Assembly (NCBI GenBank): GCA_049511715.1
Contig: JBEKXU010000005.1
Coordinates: 1-64,000 of the forward strand
Direction of reading: 5' to 3'
DNA: 64,000 bases
From: JBEKHT01 sp049511715
Lineage (GTDB): Bacteria; Chloroflexota; Anaerolineae; Anaerolineales; RBG-16-64-43
In this document: positions 53,951-62,747 of the stretch, one piece after another
How positions within the stretch are numbered: the first letter of the stretch is position 1
Layout: each line of letters begins with the position of its first letter
Notes under the pieces: generated by a model
Database searches by the model: none
What the model was told of the DNA's origin: nothing
The model's input: the letters and a program-made list of their open reading frames with translations, nothing else
Translations under genes and position numbers: made by a program

Positions 53951-54054
53951 GGGACTGCTTCCTCCGCATCGATGCGAGCGGACCTCTTCCGTCGAGGCGA
54001 CTTCGTCTGGCGGCACGCCATGATAGGGGAAAATTGGGTCATCCCGGGAAAAGC

Positions 54055-54081
54055 GCGGAGCGCCCAGATCGGGCGCTCCGC
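54055..54081 (-). terminator. Intrinsic terminator of the KAS III-like gene
   Basis: GCGGAGCGCCC-AGATC-GGGCGCTCCGC, an 11-bp perfect stem with a 5-base loop; on the minus strand it is followed by GCTTTTCCC. It begins 34 bases after the minus-strand stop codon. Confidence 0.75.
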
Positions 54082-54115
54082 CGCATCTCGTGCTCCCTCG
54101 AACCACGGAAGCGGT

Positions 54116-55381
54116 CTAGGTTCCCAGCGCTACCGCCAGGACGTCGTAGTAGGTTCCGGCCCCAAATCCATCGAACAAGACGTGATCGCCGGGCCTGAGG
54201 CTGGGCAGCTTCCGCAGGAAGGCAATGATGTTCGAGGCGGCGCTGACGTTTCCGAACTCGCTAAGAAGCCAGGGCATGGGAAAGCGAATGCCGAGCTTCT
54301 GAAGATGCTTTTCCTTGAGCAGGTTGATCTTGTAGTTGGCGTGATGAACGATTGCCACTGCAAATGGCTTGTCCGGGGTGCCCAGCTTGCTCATCAGGGT
54401 CTGGTAGTCGCGGACAACTTCGGAGACCACCGTGACGCCCGAGCGAACAAATAGCTTAACCATGCCCATGAGGCCAGCCATGACCACGGAGGTGCCGTCC
54501 TCGGGCTCGTGCATCAGGCCGGCCACGCGGATGGCATCGGGACCGACCTGAGTGACTTCGACCAGCGGTATTCCTGGGGCCCGCACACGAGCGTGCGGGT
54601 AGAACATCCTCACCTCCAGCAGCCCCTCTTCGTCGTAGACCTCCGCGCTCTTTCCGGTCAGGAACCGCATGGTCTCCCCCGGAACGATCCCGACCACCCC
54701 CGCGCCGTTGCCGAACAGCTGCAGTGCGTTCTTGTCGCGTGATTCGCTCAGCAACCGGCTGAGGCCCTCAATCCCTCCGACCAGGACTTTCTTGTCCCGC
54801 AGGGCTTCGGCGATATTCGTCTGGCCCGCCCCGGCCATGCTGGGATCCAGCGCCAGGTGAAGGGCTCCCATGGATCCATCGCAGGCCTTGTGAACGCTGA
54901 CCTTGAGTGCCGCGTCCGGGATCCCCGCCTGCCGGGAGATCTCGGAGACATAGTTGTCCGCAATGGGCCCGCTCATCCCGATCAGGACACCCTGGACCTC
55001 AGATGGTTCCCAGCCACAGGTGTGCGCGGCCTCGCGCAAGAGCCGCGCACCGACCTCGATTTCCAGCGCCAAGTGCTCCGGACCGGAAAGCAGGGGGATG
55101 TGATGGCGGCTGACGAACCCCAGCTCCGCCAGTTTCAGGATTTCTTCGCTCTTGAGCGGCTCGCCCAAGCGCTGTTCCACGAAGTGCCGCAGCGCCTCGT
55201 TGTCGTAGGCCTGCCCCCAGGTCCCGTAGGCCCCGCCGATTCCCAATTGCGGACTGTATACGCTCTCAAACCCGAAAGGGATTCCCTCCCCGATCGGGAA
55301 AACCACGCGCTGGACGCGGGGCCGGTCAAAGAAAGAGCCGATCCCGGTCTGGCCCTCCGTCGTGGCGTTCACCTCGCTCAT
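54116..55381 (-). CDS. Beta-ketoacyl synthase III (FabH)-like enzyme
   Basis: 421 residues, longer than standard FabH (about 320). The thiolase-fold triad is readable: Cys167 (VHKACDGSMGALH), His346 in VHHANYK, and Asn378 in EFGNVSAASN. FabH has HQAN at the His motif; here it is HHAN. Such enzymes condense an acyl-CoA with a malonyl or another acyl unit, or move acyl groups. The extended length and altered motif suggest a secondary-metabolism or lipid-specific role rather than primary fatty acid initiation. ATG at 55381 follows AGGAG. The divergent plus-strand genes encode an amidinohydrolase and an aminotransferase. Confidence 0.85.
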   Translation of the reverse strand: MSEVNATTEGQTGIGSFFDRPRVQRVVFPIGEGIPFGFESVYSPQLGIGGAYGTWGQAYDNEALRHFVEQRLGEPLKSEEILKLAELGFVSRHHIPLLSGPEHLALEIEVGARLLREAAHTCGWEPSEVQGVLIGMSGPIADNYVSEISRQAGIPDAALKVSVHKACDGSMGALHLALDPSMAGAGQTNIAEALRDKKVLVGGIEGLSRLLSESRDKNALQLFGNGAGVVGIVPGETMRFLTGKSAEVYDEEGLLEVRMFYPHARVRAPGIPLVEVTQVGPDAIRVAGLMHEPEDGTSVVMAGLMGMVKLFVRSGVTVVSEVVRDYQTLMSKLGTPDKPFAVAIVHHANYKINLLKEKHLQKLGIRFPMPWLLSEFGNVSAASNIIAFLRKLPSLRPGDHVLFDGFGAGTYYDVLAVALGT

Positions 55382-55598
55382 GGTCTCACACTCCTGGGCA
55401 CGTTTCTCCGCCGTGCCGCTTCGCATTTATAACCCCAAAAGGGGCTGTGGGCTACCGTCGGCCCTCTGCCAGCCAGGATAAAATGGAGGAGGGCCTCAAA
55501 AGAGAGACGGGGAAGCGGGAAGGGCAAATCGGGTGGCGCACGCTCGTTGCGCTCGCTTCCATGGCCGGTGACTCGGCGTCAGCGCAGCAGGGGCATGC

Positions 55599-56402
55599 AT
55601 GGGAGATCTGAAGGTGCTCACGGCCATCACTCGGGAAGTCAGCGCCAGGATTGGAAACTGCGAACTCACGTACCTCGCCCGGGCTGAGATCGATCTGGAC
55701 CGGGCGCGAGCCCAGCACCGCGCCTATTGCCAGGCGCTCTCCAATTCCGGTTGCGAGGTGTTTGAGCTTCCGGCCGAGCCTGATCTCCCTGACTCCGTGT
55801 TTGTTGAAGATACGGCGATCGTCCTCGACGAGGTGGCTGTGGTCGCGCGGCCCGGCGTCGAATCGAGGCTGCCCGAGACGGTATCGCTCGCGAGGGTCCT
55901 CGCTCGCCACCGCAGTCTGGTCAGGATCGAGGACCCTGGGACATTGGAAGGAGGCGATGTCCTGCGGATAGGCGCGAGGTTGTATGTCGGGCGTTCCGGA
56001 AGGACCAATCCGGAGGGGATCCGGCAGCTACAGGTCCTGACGGCCCGGTTCGGCTACGTCGTCCAGCCAGTCGAAGTGCAGGGCTGCCTGCACCTCAAGT
56101 CGGCGGTCACGCAGGTGGGCCGGGAGGCCCTGCTCTTCAACCCCGGGTGGATCCCCGCGGCCGCCTTCGGCGGGCTGCACCTCATTCCCGTCGATCCCCG
56201 CGAGCCCTACGGCGGAAACGCGCTCTGGCTTGGCGGCAGGGTGCTCTACCCGGCCTCGTTTCCCCGCACCCGCGAGCGCCTGGAAGCGCGCGGGATCGGG
56301 ACAACGGCCCTGGATGTGTCGGAGCTGCAGAAGGCCGAGGGGGCACTCACCTGCTGCAGCCTGATCTTTGAAGGGGAGAGGACGTCGGCCGGCGGGGGGT
56401 GA
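55599..56402 (+). CDS. Dimethylarginine dimethylaminohydrolase / amidinotransferase-family hydrolase
   Basis: 267 residues of the guanidino-group modifying superfamily. Readable catalytic features: DSVFVEDTAIV (Glu70-Asp71), LEGGDVL (117-122), His165 in QGCLHLKSAV and the nucleophile Cys252 in GALTCCSL. The size and motifs fit DDAH, which hydrolyses methylated arginine to citrulline and methylamines; related enzymes act on other guanidines. It overlaps or nearly abuts the aminotransferase gene, so the two products probably work in one pathway. The exact guanidino substrate is unproven. Confidence 0.88.
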   Translation: MGDLKVLTAITREVSARIGNCELTYLARAEIDLDRARAQHRAYCQALSNSGCEVFELPAEPDLPDSVFVEDTAIVLDEVAVVARPGVESRLPETVSLARVLARHRSLVRIEDPGTLEGGDVLRIGARLYVGRSGRTNPEGIRQLQVLTARFGYVVQPVEVQGCLHLKSAVTQVGREALLFNPGWIPAAAFGGLHLIPVDPREPYGGNALWLGGRVLYPASFPRTRERLEARGIGTTALDVSELQKAEGALTCCSLIFEGERTSAGGG

Positions 56403-56446
56403 ACGGCAAGGGACGGACTCGGGGGACAGTGTCGCACGGGGGAGCC

Positions 56447-57562
56447 ATGCATCTTCCGCCATTTGAGCTCGAACGCTATTTCGCGCGGTACGAGTTCTCA
56501 ACTCCGTACACCTTGTGCAGCTCCGACAGCGAGTCGGTTGCGGTAGGTGACCTGCTGGCCCTTGAGCCGGACGCGCGCGCGGCGATCAACCGGCACTGGC
56601 TTGGATACACGGAGTCGCAGGGAGCCCCCTCGCTGCGGGCAGAGATCAGCAGACTGTATCAGACCATCCGACCCGACCAGGTTCTCGTCTGCTCGGGCGC
56701 CGAGGAGGCCATCTTCCTGTTCATGAATGCTGCGCTTGAGCCCGGCGACCATGCCATCGTGCACGGGCCCCGCTATCAGTCCCTTTCCGCGGTGGCGCAG
56801 GGCATCGGATGCGAGGTGACGGACTGGATGGGGCGCGAGGCGGACGGATGGGCGCTGGACCTGGAGGACCTCAGGGGCGAGATTCGCCCGGCGACGCGGG
56901 TCGTCGTCGTCAACACTCCTCACAACCCCACCGGATACCTGATGAGCGGGGGGGAATTCCGGGAGCTGGCCGCTTGCTGCGATCGCACCGGCGCCGTCCT
57001 TTTCTCGGATGAGGTGTACCACGAGTCCGAGTATGACCCTGCGCAGCGTCTTCCGATGGCCTGCGATCTGAGCGAGCGGGCCGTGTCCCTGGGGGTGATG
57101 TCAAAGACCTACGGCTTGCCCGGGCTGCGGATTGGGTGGATCGCCACGCGAAACGCCGAGCTGCACGGGCGGATGGCGCGCCTGAAGGACTACACCACGA
57201 TCTGCAACAGCGCACCGAGCGAGTTTCTGGCGGAAGTGGCGCTCCGCCACCGGCCGGACCTGGTGAGGCGGAATCTGGACATCATCGCCGCCAACCTGTC
57301 CGTCCTGGATGAATTCTTTGCCCGCCACCCGGACCGGTTCTCGTGGGTCCGTCCCCGCGCCGGGCCGATCGCCTTCCCCCGGCTCCTGGGGGAGGAAGTG
57401 GGGATCTTCTGCGATCGGCTGGCCGCGGACGCGGGAGTGCTGCTGCTGCCCGGAACGGTCTACGGGGACCGAGACAACCACTTCCGCATCGGGTTTGGAA
57501 GGAAAAACCTGCCCGAGGCGGTGGCGCGTCTGGAGGGGTTGCTCTCCTCCCGACCGTCCTGA
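56447..57562 (+). CDS. PLP-dependent class I/II aminotransferase
   Basis: 371 residues. NTPHNPTG (156-163), the PLP-binding Lys220 in SKTYGLPGLRIGW, and FSDEVYHE are typical fold-type I motifs. ATG at 56447 (GGGGGAG upstream) was preferred to a GTG at 56399 that would overlap the DDAH-type stop. The sequence around the lysine and short N-terminus resembles the branch that includes capreomycidine synthase and related arginine-derived amino acid enzymes, which is interesting beside a guanidine hydrolase, but this link is only by general similarity. Confidence 0.88.
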   Translation: MHLPPFELERYFARYEFSTPYTLCSSDSESVAVGDLLALEPDARAAINRHWLGYTESQGAPSLRAEISRLYQTIRPDQVLVCSGAEEAIFLFMNAALEPGDHAIVHGPRYQSLSAVAQGIGCEVTDWMGREADGWALDLEDLRGEIRPATRVVVVNTPHNPTGYLMSGGEFRELAACCDRTGAVLFSDEVYHESEYDPAQRLPMACDLSERAVSLGVMSKTYGLPGLRIGWIATRNAELHGRMARLKDYTTICNSAPSEFLAEVALRHRPDLVRRNLDIIAANLSVLDEFFARHPDRFSWVRPRAGPIAFPRLLGEEVGIFCDRLAADAGVLLLPGTVYGDRDNHFRIGFGRKNLPEAVARLEGLLSSRPS

Positions 57563-57680
57563 AGGGCCGGCCCCGCGCATTGGGTCGGACCGAACTGGAG
57601 CGGGGATGGGATCGCCCTGCTCGTTTCCCTCAGGGCAGGACCTGCCCACATCTGTTGAGGTCAGGAAACGGAGGAAAGAT

Positions 57681-58706
57681 ATGCTTCCCTGGTCTGTTCG
57701 TTTAGCCGGCCGATTCGAGGAAACGACATTCGAGAGCAAAGTCTTGAAGGGAAACCCCCTGGGAGATCCCTCTGGTCGGCCTTTGTGGGTCTACCTGCCG
57801 CCCGGCTATGACGATACTCCCGGGCTCCGTTACCCGAGCGTCTACGTCATCCAGGGCCTGACCGGCCAGCTGGACATGTGGCGAAACCGCCACCCCTTCC
57901 GGTTGAATTACCCGGAATTGGCCGATGGCCTGTTTGCCCGGCGCGAAGCGCCCCCTTGCATCCTGGTCTGGGTGGACTGCTGGACATCCCTCGGAGGCAG
58001 CCAGTTTCTGGATTCCCCGGGAACCGGGCGCTATCACACTTACCTGTGCGAGGAGGTTGTCCCCTGGGTAGACGCGCACTACCGCACCTTGGCCGCCCGA
58101 GATCACCGCGGGATCGCCGGCCACTCAAGCGGCGGCTACGGGGCCATGGTGACCCCCATGTTGCGCCCCGACCAATGGGGAGGCTTGGCGACCCACGCCG
58201 GAGATGCGCTGTTTGAAGGCGTTTACCTGTCCGATTTTCGCAAGTCGGCCCGCGCGTTGCGCGACCACTATCAGGGTTCCTTTGACAGGTTCTGGGCGGA
58301 CTTCCGCTCTCGCCCCGCCTTTTCGAAGGAGAGCGACAGCGTTCTGCTGAACGACTACTGCATGGCGGCCTGCTACTCGGCTGACCCCGACGGACGCGTC
58401 AATCTCCCCTACGACCCGGCGACCGGGAGAACGATCCCCGAGGTCTGGGAACGCTGGCTCGCCTGGGACCCGGTGCGGATGGTCCCTGGGCACGCTGAGG
58501 CCCTGCGGTCCCTGAAGGCAATCTACATCGACGCCGGAAGACAGGACGAGTTCTACCTCGACCTGGGTGCCGAGGCCTTCCGTCGGGCGCTTGAGCGCGC
58601 GGGCGTGAAGGACGTCTTCTTTGAACTGTTCGAGGGCGGTCACACGTCGACGGAGTACCGCTACCCGCTTGGCATCAAGTTCCTGGCCGAGAGATTGGCT
58701 CCCTGA
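57681..58706 (+). CDS. Esterase D / putative esterase family alpha/beta hydrolase
   Basis: 341 residues. The nucleophile elbow GHSSGG has Ser149, the acid is probably in IDAGRQDEFYLD, and the His in FEGGHTSTEY. The N-terminal WVYLPPGYDDTPGLRYP is typical of the putative-esterase (PF00756) family, which also includes feruloyl and enterochelin esterases. ATG at 57681 follows GGAGG. No signal peptide is seen. It is 118 bases after the aminotransferase on the same strand; a feruloyl-type esterase would fit plant-polysaccharide use, but this is inference. Confidence 0.85.
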   Translation: MLPWSVRLAGRFEETTFESKVLKGNPLGDPSGRPLWVYLPPGYDDTPGLRYPSVYVIQGLTGQLDMWRNRHPFRLNYPELADGLFARREAPPCILVWVDCWTSLGGSQFLDSPGTGRYHTYLCEEVVPWVDAHYRTLAARDHRGIAGHSSGGYGAMVTPMLRPDQWGGLATHAGDALFEGVYLSDFRKSARALRDHYQGSFDRFWADFRSRPAFSKESDSVLLNDYCMAACYSADPDGRVNLPYDPATGRTIPEVWERWLAWDPVRMVPGHAEALRSLKAIYIDAGRQDEFYLDLGAEAFRRALERAGVKDVFFELFEGGHTSTEYRYPLGIKFLAERLAP

Positions 58707-58738
58707 GGTTGAGATTCGGAACGCGCAGGAAAAAGCAG

Positions 58739-58774
58739 GGGGCGCCGGGGAGAGTTCCTTCGCCCAGGCGCCCC
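58739..58774 (-). terminator. Intrinsic terminator of the glycyl radical dehydratase operon
   Basis: GGGGCGCC and GGCGCCCC form an 8-bp stem with a 20-base loop; read on the minus strand it is followed by CTGCTTTTTCC. It lies 38 bases after the minus-strand stop and also separates the convergent esterase gene. Confidence 0.65.
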
Positions 58775-58811
58775 GATCAGGACTGTTCCGAGGAGGCGCT
58801 CCCCCCGCACC

Positions 58812-61175
58812 TCACAGTTCCCGGTGCTCGGTCCGGGCGATGATCTCGTCCTGCAGGGCTTTGCCCAGGTCGCAGAAGTAATCGCTGTATCCTGCGACGC
58901 GTACGATCAGGTCCCGGTGCTCCTCCGGGTGCTCCTGGGCCGCGTGCAGCGTGGCGGCATCCACGACGTTGAACTGAACGTGATGGCCGTCGAGCGCAAA
59001 GTAAGTCCGGATCAGGTGGACCAGCTTCTCCAGCCCTTCCTCGTCCTTGAGGAGCTCGGGGGAGAACTTCTGGTTGAGGAGCGTTCCCCCCGTACGCACG
59101 TGGTCCATCTTGGCGACGGAGCGCAGGACCGCCGTCGGGCCGCGCCGGTCGGCGCCCTGCACCGGGGAAACGCCTTCCGAGAGCGGCTCGCCCGCGCGAC
59201 GCCCGTCGGGCGTGGCGAGGGTGACCGATCCGAAGTAGATGTGGACGGTGGTGGGCAGAAGGTTGATGTGGTAGGTGCCCCCTTTGGTGTTGGGCCGGCC
59301 GTCGACCGCGTGGAAGTAGGCCTCGAAGACGGCTCTCATCACTGAGTCCGCATAGTCGTCGTCGTTTCCGTAGCGCGGGGTCTTGTTGAGCAGCAGCTGG
59401 CGAACCCGCTCGTGCCCCGTGAAGTTATCCTCCAGCACCTGGAGAAACTCGGACATCCCCAGGGTCTTGCGGTCGAAGACGTGAAACTTGAGCGCGGTCA
59501 GAGCGTCGGTCGTCGTCCCCAGGCCGACTCCCTGGATGTAGGTAGTGTTGTATCGCGCGCCGCCGTCGTGATAGTCCCGGCCCCGGGCGATGCAGTCGTC
59601 GATGAGCAGCGACAGAAAGGGGGCCGGCATCTGCTCGGCGTAGAGCCTTTCGATCACGTTGTTTCCCCGCACCTTGATCTCGACGAAGTGCCGGATCTGG
59701 GCCTCGAAAGCCGCGAAGAGCTCCTCGAACGTCGCCCAGCGGGGGGGGTCTCCGGTCGAGACCCCGATCCGCTTTCCCGTGCGGGGGTCCACGCCGTCAT
59801 GAAGGGCGATCTCCAGGACCTTCGGCAGGTTGAAGTAGCCGGTCAGGTTGTAGTTCTCTTTGCCGAAGGCGCCCACCTCCACGCACCCGCTGGATCCGCC
59901 GTTCCGGGCGTCGGTCAGCAACTTGCCCTGGCGGACCAACTCCTGGACGATCAGGTCGGCGTTGAACGCCGAGGGCTGTCCGAACCCCGTGCGGATGATC
60001 TCTGCCGCGCGACGAACAAAGGCGTCGGGGTTTTTCTTGCTTACCTGGATGGAGGAGCTCGGCTGAAGAAGGCGCATGGACTCGATCACATCCAGGATCA
60101 GGTAGGTGACCTCGTTGACCCCGTCGCTGCCATCTTCACGAACTCCGCCGGTGTTGATCTGCGCGAAATCGGTGTACGTCCCGCTTTCCTCGGCCGTCAC
60201 TCCGACCTTGGGAGGCGCGGGCTGGTTGTTGAATTTAATCCACAGGCACTGGAGGAGCTCCTCCGCCTGGCCGCGGGTCATGCGCCCCGCAGCCAGATCC
60301 TGCTGGTAGAAGGGCAAGAGATGCTGGTCCAGACGCCCCGGATTGAACGCGTCCCAGGTGTTCAGTTCGGTCGTCACTCCCAAATGAACGAACCAGTAGT
60401 ACTGCAGGGCCTCCCAAAAAGTCCGGGGGGCATGGGCCGGGACGCGGGAGCAGACCTCGGCCATGCGCTCGAGTTCCGCTCGGCGGTCCGGATTCTTCTC
60501 TTCCCTCGCAAGGCGTCGGGCTTCCTTGGCGTGCCGCTCAGCAAAGCGGATCAGTGCCTGGACGCAAACGAGCATCGCCTTCAGTTCCTGTTCCCGGGCG
60601 TAGGCTCGAGGATCGTTCAGGTAATCCAGCGCTGCCAGGCTGCAGCGCAGGTCGGCCTCGAAATCCAGGAACCCCTTGCGGTAGATCTTGTCGTCCAGGA
60701 CCGTGTGCCCGGGGGCGCGCTGCTCCATGAACTCCGTGAACACGCCCGCCTCATAGGCGGCTTTCCACTCCGGGGTCATCTCCTCGAAGATGAGGTCACG
60801 CATTGACCGGCCTCGCCAGTAGGGGAGGATCGACTCCCGGTAGGCGCGGCGGGTCGCTTCATCCACGGCGTAGGAGATCTTCTCGCGGCCGCTCAGCACG
60901 TCAAGGTCCGCCAAGCTGTGGCAGCACAGCTCCGGAAAGGTGGGGGTCGCTTTGGGACTCGGGCCCTTTTCTCCGACGATCAGCTCGTCCTCGCCGATCC
61001 AGATGCCCTTGCGTTCGCACAGGCGCTCGAAAACCCGCGCCCGGCGCAGAGGAGCGGAGACCGTCGCCGGGATCTCCCGGTCGATCTCCGTGACCAGTTC
61101 GGCGCGCTCGAGACAGATCTGAGGCTTAGCCTCCAGGCTCAGTTGCCGGAGGCGCGCGACCCGTTCGCTCACCAC
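58812..61175 (-). CDS. hypD: Glycyl radical dehydratase, trans-4-hydroxy-L-proline dehydratase (HypD) type
   Basis: 787 residues from the GTG at 61175 (AAAGGAGG upstream). The thiyl loop is SSGCVEVGAFGKE with Cys431 and Glu433, and the radical loop is RVAGYSDYFCDLG with Gly762. The surrounding segments (GYFNLPKVLEIALHDG, KTPRYGNDDDYAD, KMDHVRTGGTLLNQ, LQDEIIARTEHR) match HypD of Clostridioides closely, as does the N-terminus VSERVARLRQLSLEAKP. HypD removes water from trans-4-hydroxyproline to give pyrroline-5-carboxylate. The substrate call rests on family resemblance from memory; related propanediol or glycerol dehydratases differ around the active site. Confidence 0.8.
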   Translation of the reverse strand: MVSERVARLRQLSLEAKPQICLERAELVTEIDREIPATVSAPLRRARVFERLCERKGIWIGEDELIVGEKGPSPKATPTFPELCCHSLADLDVLSGREKISYAVDEATRRAYRESILPYWRGRSMRDLIFEEMTPEWKAAYEAGVFTEFMEQRAPGHTVLDDKIYRKGFLDFEADLRCSLAALDYLNDPRAYAREQELKAMLVCVQALIRFAERHAKEARRLAREEKNPDRRAELERMAEVCSRVPAHAPRTFWEALQYYWFVHLGVTTELNTWDAFNPGRLDQHLLPFYQQDLAAGRMTRGQAEELLQCLWIKFNNQPAPPKVGVTAEESGTYTDFAQINTGGVREDGSDGVNEVTYLILDVIESMRLLQPSSSIQVSKKNPDAFVRRAAEIIRTGFGQPSAFNADLIVQELVRQGKLLTDARNGGSSGCVEVGAFGKENYNLTGYFNLPKVLEIALHDGVDPRTGKRIGVSTGDPPRWATFEELFAAFEAQIRHFVEIKVRGNNVIERLYAEQMPAPFLSLLIDDCIARGRDYHDGGARYNTTYIQGVGLGTTTDALTALKFHVFDRKTLGMSEFLQVLEDNFTGHERVRQLLLNKTPRYGNDDDYADSVMRAVFEAYFHAVDGRPNTKGGTYHINLLPTTVHIYFGSVTLATPDGRRAGEPLSEGVSPVQGADRRGPTAVLRSVAKMDHVRTGGTLLNQKFSPELLKDEEGLEKLVHLIRTYFALDGHHVQFNVVDAATLHAAQEHPEEHRDLIVRVAGYSDYFCDLGKALQDEIIARTEHREL

Positions 61176-61179
61176 GGCA

Positions 61180-62091
61180 CTAGCCTCCTTTCGGGAGAGG
61201 CAGTCCAAATTGTCGAAACACTCCGCCGATCTCCTGCATCGTTTGGGCGGAGGGGGGCTGGGTGTCCGCGAGCGTGTAGGCTCGCCCCAGGAGCTCATAC
61301 TTGTGTCGGCCGATGGCGTGATAGGGCAGCAGCTCGACCATGGGGGGGGTGGGAAGGCTCGCGACCAGCGCGGCGATGGAACGCACCTCGCCGGGATCTT
61401 CGTTAACCCCGGGGACAACCGGGATGCGCAAGAGAATGGCCGCCCCGCAGGCGGACAAGGACCGCAGGTTGCGGAGGATCAAGCTATTCGAGGCCCCCGT
61501 GAGTTCGCGGTGCCGGACTTCATCCGCCAGTTTCAGATCAAAAAGGAAAAGGTCGACTAGACCTCGCAGGCGGTCCAGGGTCTCCCAGGGCGCGAACCCG
61601 CAGGTGTCCAGCGCGGTGTGAATCCCGGAGGAGCGGCAGGCCTGCAGCAGGGCGAAGACAAAATCCGCCTGAAGGAGCGGTTCCCCTCCGGAGAAGGTCA
61701 CGCCCCCACCGGACTGGTCGTAGAAGGGTTGGTCGCGGCTGACCACGGCCATCACCTCCTCCACGGTCATCTCGCGGCCGAGGCATTCGCGCGCCTCCGC
61801 ATAGCATTCGGCTACGCACGCCCCACAGAGGGTGCATCGGGCCGGATCCAGGAGCGGGCCGGCTCCGTCCCACGTGATCGCGCCTTCCGGGCAGGCCACC
61901 AGGCAGGCGCGGCAGAACAGGCAACGCTCCGGCCGATAGACCATCTGAGGGCCGGGCTCCTGCCCCTCCGGGTTGTGGCACCAGGCGCACCGAAGCGGGC
62001 AGCCCTTCAGGAAGACGGTGGTGCGAATTCCGGGGCCATCGTGGATGGAATAGCGGCGGATGTCGAAGACCCGACCCTTGGGAGGATTCAC
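61180..62091 (-). CDS. Glycyl radical enzyme activase with two extra 4Fe-4S clusters (HypE-type)
   Basis: 303 residues, radical SAM. The SAM cluster is Cys31, Cys35 and Cys38 (GCPLRCAWCHNPEGQ). A ferredoxin insert adds Cys57, 60, 63, 67 and Cys86, 89, 92, 96. TFSGGEPLLQ and DLKLADEVRHRELTG follow. Its stop is 4 bases before the dehydratase start, so it is translated first and should generate the glycyl radical on that enzyme. It contrasts with the compact activase at 12401-13156, which lacks the insert. Confidence 0.92.
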   Translation of the reverse strand: MNPPKGRVFDIRRYSIHDGPGIRTTVFLKGCPLRCAWCHNPEGQEPGPQMVYRPERCLFCRACLVACPEGAITWDGAGPLLDPARCTLCGACVAECYAEARECLGREMTVEEVMAVVSRDQPFYDQSGGGVTFSGGEPLLQADFVFALLQACRSSGIHTALDTCGFAPWETLDRLRGLVDLFLFDLKLADEVRHRELTGASNSLILRNLRSLSACGAAILLRIPVVPGVNEDPGEVRSIAALVASLPTPPMVELLPYHAIGRHKYELLGRAYTLADTQPPSAQTMQEIGGVFRQFGLPLPKGG

Positions 62092-62747
62092 GCAGTCCGC
62101 GTCTAGGGGGCTCTTGGCATAGACAGCCGATCAAGGGCCCCCGGCTGAAGTCGCCGGTTCCAGGGTGTCTCAGGATGGGTCCATTGTACATCGGCGATCG
62201 CCCCGTACGAGGGTGGGATTGCTGCACCTTCAGGGGAATCGACAAAGAGATCCGGGGATTGGCGCCTTCCACCGAACGGTCCCTGGGAAACGGAGGACAG
62301 TCGCTGAAAAGAACACCCGAGGGCAGTTGGAAGCGTACGGCGCGGCGGGAGCAAAGCCGAACGCCTGCTTGGATCCGGAGTGATTTGGAACGCGTACAAC
62401 GGCGTGAGAACGGGAACTCCGAAACCTGGAGGGTCGGTTTTGTGGTTGACACGGGAGCGGCCGGGCCGTGCGGGACTTGAGGGGAAAGCAGAAATCTTGG
62501 CGAAGGCGCACAAGCAGGGGGGCCATGGAAAGGGCGGGATTGGCGCTGGCGCGGTTCACGGCAGGGACGACGCGATCTAGTGCCGTATGCGCCCGGTTGG
62601 GCAACCCGCTGTCTGTGGGCGCACCCGGCCGGTGACGTTCACCACGGAAGGATTCGCGCCCGGAATCCCGTTGGAAATCTGATTGCTGATGTGAGAATCC
62701 CGATGGAGGCGAGGTCCTGCCTGGAGCCGCCGCTTCGGCGATGGTTT
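62092..62747. other. Gene-free stretch upstream of the HypDE operon
   Basis: About 650 bases between two minus-strand genes. It should hold the promoter of the activase operon; a TACAAT-like -10 is present on the minus strand at 62188-62183 without a convincing -35. Frames on both strands have no recognisable domain. Confidence 0.4.
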
